Shown here one piece after another: positions 1-8,366 of a DNA stretch of 22,431 nt; the stretch's first letter is position 1, and every line of letters begins with the position of its first letter. The notes under the pieces are model-generated. The model did not search any database, had not been told where the DNA came from, and was given only the letters and a program-made list of their open reading frames with translations. Location of the stretch: positions 4,684 through 27,114 of the forward strand of contig CAUDNR010000660.1 of the NCBI GenBank assembly GCA_958430865.1. Direction: 5' to 3'. This stretch comes from Entrophospora sp. SA101 (taxonomy: Eukaryota; Glomeromycota; Glomeromycetes; Entrophosporales; Entrophosporaceae). Position numbers and translations under genes: made by a program.

Positions 1-342
1 TATCTTATCTTAGAATTTTAAATCGCTCAAAAAAACCCAAAATTGGGTTATTTGTCATAGAGGCTTCTTCTTTTAATTGGAAACAGCATTGGATTTTGAG
101 AATAAAGAGTGGCGAGGGATGTATATTTCATATGTAATCATTAGTTGTTTCTGCATAAGAATAAACTTTAGGTTTCTATCTTATCTTAGAATTTTAAATC
201 GCTCAAAAAAACCCAAAATTGGGTTATTTGTCATAGAGGCTTCTTCTTTTAATTGGAAACGGCATTGGATTTTGAGAATAAAGAGTGGCGAGGGATATAT
301 ATTTCATATGTAATCATTAGTTATTTTTACATAAAAATATGT
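1..342. repeat. 176-bp direct tandem duplication (two copies)
   Basis: The block starting TATCTTATCTTAGAATTTTA at position 1 recurs at 177. Copy 1 is 1-176; copy 2 begins at 177 and stays near-identical until about 320-340, then diverges. Differences are single-base (for example AAACAGCATT against AAACGGCATT). The left copy begins at the window edge, so more copies may lie outside. Short open frames across it (77-313) follow the repeat and look spurious. Confidence 0.9.
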
Positions 343-627
343 ACATTAATTAATTACATCAAATTCTTAAAAGGATTTCAAAAAATAATGGTAGTAAGTT
401 GCCTTAAAGAATTTGTTTCTAGATGTATATAATTTATATTATGATAATAAATAATAAACAAACACAGTAATAGTTAGCTTTATGTTTCAATTCAAAGATT
501 GAAAACTGTTTTAGGCAAGTTAAAATAGTCCAACTCATTGTATATTCACATAATAATAAATCTTAATTTTATTAATTTTAAATCTTAAATATTAAATATT
601 AAATATCTAATTTACAAATAAATTAAA
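343..627. other. AT-rich spacer with no recognisable feature
   Basis: This stretch is very AT-rich, with runs such as repeated TTAAATATTAAATAT near 580-605. I see no open frame of interest, no RNA gene and no clear repeat boundary. Confidence 0.6.
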
Positions 628-780
628 ACTACACATGACACCTAGCACCGCCCCTCGGCTCACTAGCGAAGTCATTGCAGCAAGTTACAAAAAAAACGTC
701 TAATCTACCTACTACACATGCCACCTAGCACCGCCCACTGGCTCACTAGCGAAGCCATGTTAGCAAGCAAAAAAAACATG
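628..780. repeat. 83-bp direct tandem duplication with a GC-richer core
   Basis: ACTACACATG starts copies at 628 and 711. Both contain the core CACCTAGCACCGCCC, then GGCTCACTAGCGAAG, then an A-run. Copy 2 differs at several bases and fades out near 780. The core is clearly more GC-rich than its surroundings, which suggests an inserted or dispersed repeat rather than slippage of local AT-rich sequence. Confidence 0.85.
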
Positions 781-1391
781 AATAAATACAAATATAATAA
801 TAAAAATAATAAAAATAAATGGTGTGTGTGTGTGACCTTGATATGATGATGATGTTGTTGTTGCTATGGTTATGACTGGTGCAAGATAATGATGATGATG
901 TTTTAGTTGTTGATGAAAGACATTATACGTTAAAAGATTTTTTTCAAAAGAAAAAAAAATATTATTTACCTTTAACAAAAAATTTTGTTTCGCCAATTGC
1001 TCATCATTACTATTATTATTATTATTATTATTATTGCTGTTGTTGTTGTTGTTATTATTATTGTTGTTATTATTAATTAGTAGTAGTAGGAGTATGTGTT
1101 ATTACTACTATTATTGTTGTCGTTGTTAGTGAAATAAAGACATTTTAAATGAATTTTTTAAGCGTGTGAGAGAAAAAACAATTTTATTTACCAAATTTGA
1201 TTATTCAATGCAAAAATAAGAAAAAATGTTCCACAAATGCTTATTATTAAGCCCAACTAGGAAATTAATTGAGTGAATCATTGGTTAATGATTTTAATTA
1301 TACAATAAAATGCATTTCTTGAAAATACATGATTATTTAGCAATTTTATAAAATAAATTTTAACTTTATTATTAAAAATAAATAAAAATGT
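781..1391. repeat. Microsatellite-rich non-coding stretch
   Basis: It contains a (TG)n run at about 821-834, ATG/TTG triplet runs at about 844-900, and a long ATT/TTG triplet tract at about 1010-1090. Overlapping open frames on both strands (760-996 minus, 879-1076 plus) are largely made of these triplets and show no domain. The plus frame has a short non-repetitive piece (RHYTLKDFF) that I cannot assign. From 1150 to 1391 the DNA is AT-rich with nothing recognised. Confidence 0.6.
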
Positions 1392-1916
1392 TCATATGTG
1401 TGGGAGGTGTAAATGGGCATCAGAGGGCATAAATCCCATTCTGAATTTACTATTAGCAACAGATGATGCTACTTTTTTGAATGGACAATTGTTTGAGAGG
1501 TGGTCAGTTCTCAAGCAAATAAAGCACTTACCTTCTAAATGTTCTGGCCTTAAGTTGGGACATTTGTTTGCTCGATGCCCTTTATAATTGCATGCAAAAC
1601 AAACTGTCCCATACCAAGGATTATTGGTATTGGTCAAATACACGCCTTCTGCAGACTTCAGTGTTTGTGGTGTTGGTGTTGTGGTAGTTATGGCTCGGGA
1701 AGTATAGTAAATAGGAGGATCAGCAGTAGAAGTAGATGATGATGATGATGATGATGATATTATTGGTGGAGGTTGGAGACCTTGATGTGATGATGATGAT
1801 GACATTGGTGCAGGTGGAGGAGCTTGATATGGTGATGATGACATTGTTGGTGGAGGTGGGGGAACTTGAGATGATGATGATGTTGTTGGTCGAAGGGGAT
1901 AAGGGCGGAATCTTCT

Positions 1917-1954
<38 letters not shown>

Positions 1955-2145
1955 CAAGTTTTTCAACTATACCAGCCATAGCTTCTGCTACTTTGAATAC
2001 AGCTTGTGTTGTGTCAGGTGTGACTTCTACCTTGTCAGCCAGGGTTTGTATTGTGTTGGCCAAGGATTGAAACACATTCATTACATTACGAAATTCAATA
2101 TTATTATTATTATCATCATCATTATCATTATCATTATTATTATTA

Positions 2146-2218
<73 letters not shown>

Positions 2219-2318
2219 CATTATTATCATTATTATTATTATCATCATTATTGTTACTGGTGCTGGTAGTATTGGTATTGGTGTTAGTGTTGGTATTTGT
2301 ATCTGAAGTTGATGACAT
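1392..2318 (-). CDS. Asn/Ser-rich protein with two CCHC zinc knuckles (gag-like)
   Basis: Single-exon frame of 308 residues starting at the ATG at 2318. Residues 1-20 are an S/T/N leader. Residues about 21-73 are nearly pure Asn/Asp, coded almost only by AAT/GAT triplets. Residues about 74-122 form a short non-repetitive, probably helical segment (NVFQSLANTIQTLADKVEV). Residues 123-200 are Ser and Pro homopolymers. Two zinc knuckles follow, each CX2CX4HX4C: C240-C243-H248-C253 and C265-C268-H273-C278. Such tandem knuckles bind single-stranded nucleic acid in retroelement Gag proteins and some cellular RNA-binding proteins. No protease, reverse transcriptase or integrase frame lies nearby, so it may be an orphan gag-like gene or a domesticated one. 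The knuckles are certain; the biological role is unknown. Confidence 0.75.
2099..2262. repeat. (ATT)n/(AAT)n trinucleotide tract coding poly-Asn
   Basis: An almost uninterrupted ATT array on the plus strand, with a few ATC/GTT interruptions, reads as AAT (Asn) codons in the minus-strand CCHC gene. The tract length is probably polymorphic. The apparent plus-strand poly-Ile, poly-Tyr and poly-Leu frames here are shadows of it. Confidence 0.95.
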
Positions 2319-2326
2319 TTTTAAAA

Positions 2327-2374
2327 ATTGTTTTTTTTTTTAATTGTGAAATTGTTTTTTTTTTTAATTGTGAA
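2327..2374. repeat. 24-bp tandem duplication upstream of the CCHC gene
   Basis: ATTG, then a T-run, then AATTGTGAA occurs twice head to tail (2327-2350 and 2351-2374). On the minus strand this lies just upstream of the start codon at 2318, in the presumed 5' leader, where it reads as two A-tracts. Confidence 0.85.
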
Positions 2375-3180
2375 ATAATTTGATCTTTTAAATTATGAAG
2401 AAAAAAAATTAATTATATTTATTTCCATTCAATCATCTTTTTTAGAAATTTTTTTCTTTTTTTGGATTTATAAAAAGATTTTTGTTCAACACTTACATAA
2501 TCTATTAATATAGTAATAGAGACCAATCCTACACAACTTTTAATACATCGAAAAACCATAAAGACTTTTTTCCTGCTGTTATTATTGATAATTGGACCAG
2601 AAAAAGAATACACGCACAATCAATGTAAAGAAAAAAACAGATAATATTTTTGAAATATAAAAATCAAAAATATAAATATTAGTCAAAAAAATTAAATTAA
2701 TAATAATAAAACATTAAAAACATTAAAGTATTAACACTTTATTGAATGGTGGTAATTGAATGAAGGATCCAATATACTAATAATTATATTAAATTTCTAT
2801 AAAATAGTTTTATTAATAATAATAAATATTGAGGTCGCAGATAATTTTACAATAAATTCGTGTAACCATTTTTAATTTTCAAATAGTGCGTCATTAATTA
2901 GAAATTTGTAAAAAATAAATTAGCAGTAATGAAGGCAGAGGAATTACTTCCTGAATAATATTTTAATATTTTTTTTGATTTTAAATTATATTAATTATGA
3001 CATAGATATGATTGATTACTATAATATAATTGTACTTGCTATTAATTGATAATTAATTGTGAATTAATTAGAATTATATTTTAAGTTTTAATGTAATCAA
3101 ATGAAAGATCATTATATAAAGTTTTTTTAATATATTATTTTTATCCAATAAATCCTTGCATCATTAACATTTTTGGAATA
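2375..3180. other. AT-rich divergent intergenic region
   Basis: It separates the minus-strand CCHC gene from the plus-strand DUF6589-like gene. A 66-residue minus frame at 2419-2619 has no recognisable motif and biased lysine-rich ends, so I do not call it. No RNA gene is seen. Confidence 0.6.
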
Positions 3181-3314
3181 ACAAGCCACTGGTGTATTTT
3201 AGATTTGGATGAAGTTTCCATATTAATATTAATATTGTAATAGGCCATTACATTTTTAGTATTAATATAACAAGCCACTGGTTGCTATTTTTAGATTCAG
3301 ATGAAAAAGTGGCT
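3181..3314 (+). promoter_or_regulatory. Repeated AGCCACT motifs upstream of the DUF6589-like gene
   Basis: ACAAGCCACTGG occurs twice in direct orientation (3181-3192 and 3270-3281, spacing 89 bp), each followed by a diverged TTTTAGATT-type segment. The heptamer AGCCACT recurs in inverse orientation as AGTGGCT at 3308-3314. A second inverted pair, CATTACAT (3245-3252) and ATGTAATG (about 3316-3323), is interleaved. The cluster ends about 25 bp before a TATA box, so it could bind a regulator or the encoded protein. Binding is inference; the repeats are direct observation. Confidence 0.5.
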
Positions 3315-3337
3315 GATGTAATGAAAAATTAAAAATG

Positions 3338-3345
3338 TATAAATA
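3338..3345 (+). promoter_or_regulatory. TATA box
   Basis: TATAAATA lies 107 bp upstream of the start codon at 3445, directly after the AGCCACT repeat cluster. It is a good match to the eukaryotic core element in a plausible position. Confidence 0.55.
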
Positions 3346-3444
3346 CAAGTTTTTTCAGACCTAATTATACAGAATTCAATAATTCAAATAAAATAAAATA
3401 AAGTAAAATAATTAAATAAAAATCTTAATCACCAAAATCAAAAA

Positions 3445-6400
3445 ATGTCCAACTCCCAAACAAGTCCTTTAGATGAATCACTGTTTACATTTGATTATAA
3501 CTCACTTCAACAAGAAATTGAAAGTGCTATAAATGCTAATTATATAGATTATATAGATGATGAATGCTTTGATGGAGATGGTGCTTTTGATGGCCATGAT
3601 GATGTAGAGATGAGTGATGAATCTGGATTTGATAAAGAAGTTCCTAAAGAAGATAAGGTTGAAGTAACATCATGTGTAATTATTGATAATGACAAAAATC
3701 ACGAGATGATTGAGCGGTGTAATCGGTTTGATATGAACAGGAGTATTTACAATTTAATTGGTTCATTTGAAGTTGATTCAGATGTTGTAAAAGAAGTTGG
3801 AGATAAAGTTGAGAAATTGGGTGTGTGTTTGAAACATTTAAATTATGATCAAAACACACTTCACAGACCTCAGATTGGAGAATCTCGTATCAAAGCATCT
3901 CTTCCCTTTTCCCATAGTACTATCCACAAAAAAAGATGTCTTCTTTGTAACAAATATAAGTGCTTTTATTCAAGAGGAGAAGCTTGTCAGCAACACTTGT
4001 GGAATGTTTGTGGACGGAATATTCAAATACCTTGTCATGGATTGCATGACTGTCCAGCAATAACTCCACATTCAAATTTATCTAGCATCCCAGAAAATAT
4101 GCAACGTGTTAGATATATTTGCACTGATTGCTTGACATCACATGGTGGACATCTTCATGCCAGACCAGGTTCTGGGAAAAGATCAGTTTCTTGTGTGCAA
4201 AGTGAGAAGCATCATGAAGATTCTACATCTTCTTTAAAACTTATTGCTAAATTTATTAATAACATTGCATTATCGACTGATAATAATGCAAAAAATAATC
4301 TATTGAACCTTTTAATCAATGTTATTAAAGATTTCAATGAAACACCTTCAGAAACAACATCATTGGATTCTGCAGTAACAACATCTTCTAACAACCAAAT
4401 GATTCCAAGTTTTTTCCTTTTAAATGTAATATTTGCACTAAGAAAGTTTTCTATAAATGAAGATAGAGAAATAAATCAGCTAAATCCAGATACATTTGAA
4501 AATTATGGTAAAAACTTGGCAATTTCAGTTTGGAAATCATATACCATAGTTAAAGAAAATCAAAAATCATTGGAAAATCCAGGGTCTCTTGATGAATATC
4601 ATAAGGCAATGCCAAAAAATCTCACTTCGTTTTTTAGTGGGTTGGTCACTACCTTACAACAAAAAAAATATGAAATAGTTAAAAGAAAAAGAAAACAACG
4701 TAAGCTCTTAATGCCAGAATTAAATAACTCCATTATTCAAAAAATCACCACATTTTTTGCATCAGTAGTGTTGACACTTGCTTTTCCTTTTTCAAAGATT
4801 TGGTTCACACAAATCATGTCATCACTTTGCCAAAACTCCAAGCTTCTTCCTTATCTTTATTCAATCTTGCAAACAGTCCGAGTTGTATCACATACCAAAC
4901 GTCATGAATATAGAATTCATCAAAAACGGATATCAAATATTGTGCCAGCATCAAAACTTAAAACTGGGCCAAATATTTGGAATCTTGCTGTGGTTGACAA
5001 TATTGACATCAGTCAACACACATTTTCTTATGGAAATATTTTTGATGTCACTCTTCACACTTCACATGCAATGTTGAGAACAGTTTTCCAAATTGAGTTT
5101 CCAGATCCTGAAACATCATGCCTCACTGATCATATTGAACAGATGTTGCCAGAACCATTATTTGTTGACAATCAATTCACTAATGAATGGGTTGAAAAAT
5201 TTAATAATGTATTTTCTACATTATGTGAAGAAAATGGTAAAGATTTTGGAGTAGATAAAATTAATGACTCAATTCAAGAATATATCAAAAGTGGATGTTG
5301 TTTACCACCACCAAATCTTGTAATTTTGGATGGAGGCCCAGAACCAAACTCCAATCCTAATGTGCATGAATCTTGTGATATGTATCTAAATGATTTTGGT
5401 ATGTCTGGCACTTTGGATTTAGCCTGTGATCAAGCAATTTATCAGCGATTAAATGATTATTCAAATCCTCATCAATCTTTGAATTGTCTCTTGGGACAAT
5501 GGCACACAAACAAAGCTATGTGTAATACCCTAATCTCTACATTTTCTGGGTATGGTATATTCGGATTAGCTAAAGCCCTTGGTGCACAGTACTTGGATAA
5601 GTTGGAACGGGTGGTAGATTACAGATCAACATTTCGAGTTCTTGAATTAATTTGGGCATCAATTGGAATTGCAGTTAATCTATATAAAAAACAAAATGAT
5701 GTTAATACTAGAGATATATTGGAAGGTGACAATGATATTCTTAAAGTGTGGATAATGTATTATGAATGGTGTGGGTTATTGAAATTACACAAAATGGGAA
5801 TAAGGATGGGAAATATGAATTTACAATTAAAAAGCCTAGAAAAATTTGCTCCAATCTTTCCAATTACTGGCAAAAGTCGATATGCTGAATCTGTGTGTAG
5901 ATTTTTAACTCATGTTAGCAGAAATCCAGCCCTTCAACAACGACTGCAAATTGCTGGTTCAATTAACCTTACCAAGGAGAATCATTTTCTAGGTTATGAT
6001 GAAGCTCTTGAGATATTTGGTGTCAAATTTGTCAAGCAAAATCTTCCTGGACAAATAAAAAATTCTGATAATTTGAAAGAGCTTATCAAAACAGTACAGT
6101 CTGAAAGAGAGCGGATGTTAATGTTACATGATGAATTTGTTGATGAGAGTGTTGTAAGCAGAAGTGCAAGAGCTGTAAATGAACGTAGACAAGCTATGTG
6201 GATATTAGTTGATGAACTTCTAAAAGTTTTCAAAGATGCTTCACCTCAGAACTCCATTTTGTTCAAAAACACCACCCAATTGACAAAAAACGGTTATGAT
6301 CTCATGTTCACATGTTATGAAAAAGGAATAAGTCGCCTTGACAAAATCATTAAACAGGATATTGATTTTACTGAAAGGCGAATTGCCAAAGGGAGAAGAA

Positions 6401-6792
6401 GACATGACATAAATCAACTGAAGACAAAAGATCTTGGATCATCAACTTATTATGTAGAGGAAGAAGAGATGCAGGTAGAAGTGGTGCAGGTAGTAGAGAT
6501 AAATCTAGATCAAGATGGTCCTAATGAAATGGTTATAGAACCAGTATTAGAACAATCCTCTCCAATGGATATCAATGAAACTAATGTAGAAAGATCAAAA
6601 AAACACAGACCTACACCTGAAGAGGAAGCACTTCTTAACACATTAGAAAACTATAAAGATTTTTTGCCTGCTGCTATTATTGAAGATTTAGTGAACAAAC
6701 TAAAAAATTATACAAGTCATTGGACAAAAAAAAGGTTACGTGATCGCTGGTATGATAAATATAAAAGAACTAAAAAAAACAACAAATCTTAA
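3445..6792 (+). CDS. Large intronless transposon-type protein, DUF6589/KDZ-like
   Basis: An 1115-residue uninterrupted frame; the ATG follows a TATA box. Visible parts: an acidic N-terminus (about 37-75, D/E-rich); a Cys/His cluster (about 165-240: CLLC, CFYSRGEAC, CTDC, then several His) likely to bind zinc; a long middle region; a core with D518 (VVDNID), D662 (ACDQAIYQRL) and a late TGKSRYAESVCRFL block near 808-820; and a Lys/Arg-rich C-terminus (about 1053-1110, TPEEEALLNTLE through WTKKRLRDRWYDKYK) that looks like a Myb/homeodomain-type helical DNA-binding segment. The 'acid-DQ' block and the 'G-x-x-x-Y-A' block are how fungal DUF6589/KDZ-type transposon proteins look to me; this is recognition by eye, not a search. 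The lack of introns, unlike the cellular genes to its right, fits a mobile or recently mobile gene. It is apparently intact. Catalytic residues are inferred. It could also be a domesticated regulator. Confidence 0.6.
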   Translation: MSNSQTSPLDESLFTFDYNSLQQEIESAINANYIDYIDDECFDGDGAFDGHDDVEMSDESGFDKEVPKEDKVEVTSCVIIDNDKNHEMIERCNRFDMNRSIYNLIGSFEVDSDVVKEVGDKVEKLGVCLKHLNYDQNTLHRPQIGESRIKASLPFSHSTIHKKRCLLCNKYKCFYSRGEACQQHLWNVCGRNIQIPCHGLHDCPAITPHSNLSSIPENMQRVRYICTDCLTSHGGHLHARPGSGKRSVSCVQSEKHHEDSTSSLKLIAKFINNIALSTDNNAKNNLLNLLINVIKDFNETPSETTSLDSAVTTSSNNQMIPSFFLLNVIFALRKFSINEDREINQLNPDTFENYGKNLAISVWKSYTIVKENQKSLENPGSLDEYHKAMPKNLTSFFSGLVTTLQQKKYEIVKRKRKQRKLLMPELNNSIIQKITTFFASVVLTLAFPFSKIWFTQIMSSLCQNSKLLPYLYSILQTVRVVSHTKRHEYRIHQKRISNIVPASKLKTGPNIWNLAVVDNIDISQHTFSYGNIFDVTLHTSHAMLRTVFQIEFPDPETSCLTDHIEQMLPEPLFVDNQFTNEWVEKFNNVFSTLCEENGKDFGVDKINDSIQEYIKSGCCLPPPNLVILDGGPEPNSNPNVHESCDMYLNDFGMSGTLDLACDQAIYQRLNDYSNPHQSLNCLLGQWHTNKAMCNTLISTFSGYGIFGLAKALGAQYLDKLERVVDYRSTFRVLELIWASIGIAVNLYKKQNDVNTRDILEGDNDILKVWIMYYEWCGLLKLHKMGIRMGNMNLQLKSLEKFAPIFPITGKSRYAESVCRFLTHVSRNPALQQRLQIAGSINLTKENHFLGYDEALEIFGVKFVKQNLPGQIKNSDNLKELIKTVQSERERMLMLHDEFVDESVVSRSARAVNERRQAMWILVDELLKVFKDASPQNSILFKNTTQLTKNGYDLMFTCYEKGISRLDKIIKQDIDFTERRIAKGRRRHDINQLKTKDLGSSTYYVEEEEMQVEVVQVVEINLDQDGPNEMVIEPVLEQSSPMDINETNVERSKKHRPTPEEEALLNTLENYKDFLPAAIIEDLVNKLKNYTSHWTKKRLRDRWYDKYKRTKKNNKS

Positions 6793-7006
6793 TATCTTTA
6801 AAGTCAAAGTCATTATTAATCATAAAATACTTATTTTTGTTGAATGGAATTAATTGAAAGTTTAAATAATAACTATTGCATCTTTGTTTTTTTTTTGCTA
6901 ATAAATTTAAATAGATATTAGTATTAATATTAGTTGGATTATAAATTTTAAAAACTAAATTAAAAATTAATCAATAACATCACTATCAGATTCTGCTAAG
7001 AAATAC
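6793..7006 (+). other. AT-rich 3' flank of the DUF6589-like gene
   Basis: AATAAA-like signals occur after the stop (for example AATAAATTTAAATAG near 6899), consistent with a 3' UTR and polyadenylation. I found no terminal inverted repeat matching the upstream flank. Confidence 0.45.
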
Positions 7007-7740
7007 TAATAAATAAATGCCTTTTAATTTCTCATTAAATCCTAAATATATATATACACATCTTAACATATATTAATGGTAAATATTTGATGAATAATAA
7101 TAATTAAATATAATATATTAATGAATAAAGTCAGTGATATAGTAAATAAATACCTTTTAATTTCTCATTACATTCTTGAATATACACACATCTTAACATA
7201 CATATATTATATATTAATAATGATAAATATTTGATGAATAATAATAATTAAATATAATATATTAATGAATAAAATCAGAGATATTAATAAATGAATACCT
7301 TTTAATTTCTCATTACATTCCTGAATATATATATATACACACACATCTTAACATATATATATTATACATATTAATAATGATAAATATTTGATGAATAATA
7401 ATAATTAAATATAATATATTAATGAATAAAGTCATATTAATAAATAAATACCTTTTAATTTCTCATTACATTCCTGAATATATATATATATATATATACA
7501 TATATATACACATCTTAACATATATATATTATATATATTATAATGATAAATATTTGATGAATAATAATAATTAAATCTAATACATTAATAAATGAAATCA
7601 GAGACCTTTTTACATCCCTAAATATATACATTATATATTTAATAATAATAAATCATGATGAATAATTAAATATAATATACAATATATAATGAATAAAATC
7701 AGAAATATTAATAAATTAAATACCTTTAACATAAAAGATA
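7007..7740. repeat. Degenerate minisatellite array, five to six units of about 118-154 bp
   Basis: The marker CCTTTTAATTTCTCATTA recurs at about 7020, 7153, 7298 and 7451, with decayed forms at 7605 and 7723. Each unit runs through CACATCTTAACATA, GATAAATATTTGATGAATAA and TTAATGAATAAA. Unit length differs mainly because an internal (TA)n/(CA)n tract expands: short in the first unit, long in the fourth (about 7480-7510). The array fills the space between the transposon-type gene and the DPP1-like gene. Confidence 0.9.
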
Positions 7741-8366
7741 ATCTGCATATTATAGAAAAAAATATATTGCCATTATGACTTATAGGCAGGTTTGATTGTA
7801 GAGAAGACCTTTCGATATGAAGTGGTATTCATTAGAAAGCTTTAACGGAGTACTTTCATTTTACTCTAACAACAAAGTTCGAGTTTATTATAAAAATCAC
7901 GAGATATTTTAAAAAAACTTCATGTGACACGAATTTCGAATTTATTTTCACATATTAATATAGAAAAGCAGCCTCAGGGAAATGTCACACGACTAATAAC
8001 GGATAAATTTCTGGGCCAAACTTATCCGTTAAATCGAGTTTCACTGTGTAATGGTTTGAAGTTGCACGACTTTTTTTGATGTCTAGATGATCTGCACCAT
8101 ATTGGAGTGGATTTCTGCCAATCCATTTAAATTATGTGGCTGCTATTTTAGAAAACAAAAGCCACAAAATGAGGAAATGAAGTCATCATATTGTTTAAAA
8201 TTTAAACGTTCCTTTTTTTTCTTTAGGAAAAAAACCTTGCCGAGACTTGCTGGAACTTGAAGAAAAAAAAAAGCGGGAGGAAACAACATTGTTTCACTAA
8301 ATAAAATAAAAATTTTCCTCTTTTAATAAAAATTTATTTGTTAATCCCTCCTCTCTTTCAACGAAA
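7741..8366. other. Intergenic region upstream of the DPP1-like gene, with an inverted repeat
   Basis: There is no open frame of note. The most structured part is an inverted repeat: TAACGGATAAATTT (7997-8010) and AAACTTATCCGTTA (8018-8031), 14-bp arms with one mismatch and a 7-bp loop. TGTGACA (near 7925) and TGTCACA (near 7985) form another small inverted pair. Less AT-rich text at about 7790-8120 could be a dispersed repeat. The pyrimidine-rich CCCTCCTCTCTTTCAACG just before 8367 is probably the 5' leader of the next gene. Confidence 0.5.

Noticed and set aside
1736..1981. Plus-strand Met-rich and minus-strand His-rich frames
   Set aside because: Shadow frames of the ATG/CAT triplet runs that code poly-Ser in the CCHC gene.
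2004..2343. Plus-strand poly-Ile, poly-Tyr and poly-Leu frames
   Set aside because: They are other-frame readings of the ATT tract that codes poly-Asn in the minus-strand CCHC gene; they have no non-repetitive domain.
2419..2619. 66-residue minus-strand frame
   Set aside because: No motif, lysine-rich low-complexity ends, no splice context; expected by chance in AT-rich DNA.
3445..8366. Terminal inverted repeats bounding the DUF6589-like gene
   Set aside because: By-eye comparison of 2700-3330 with 6800-8100 in inverse orientation gave no convincing match.
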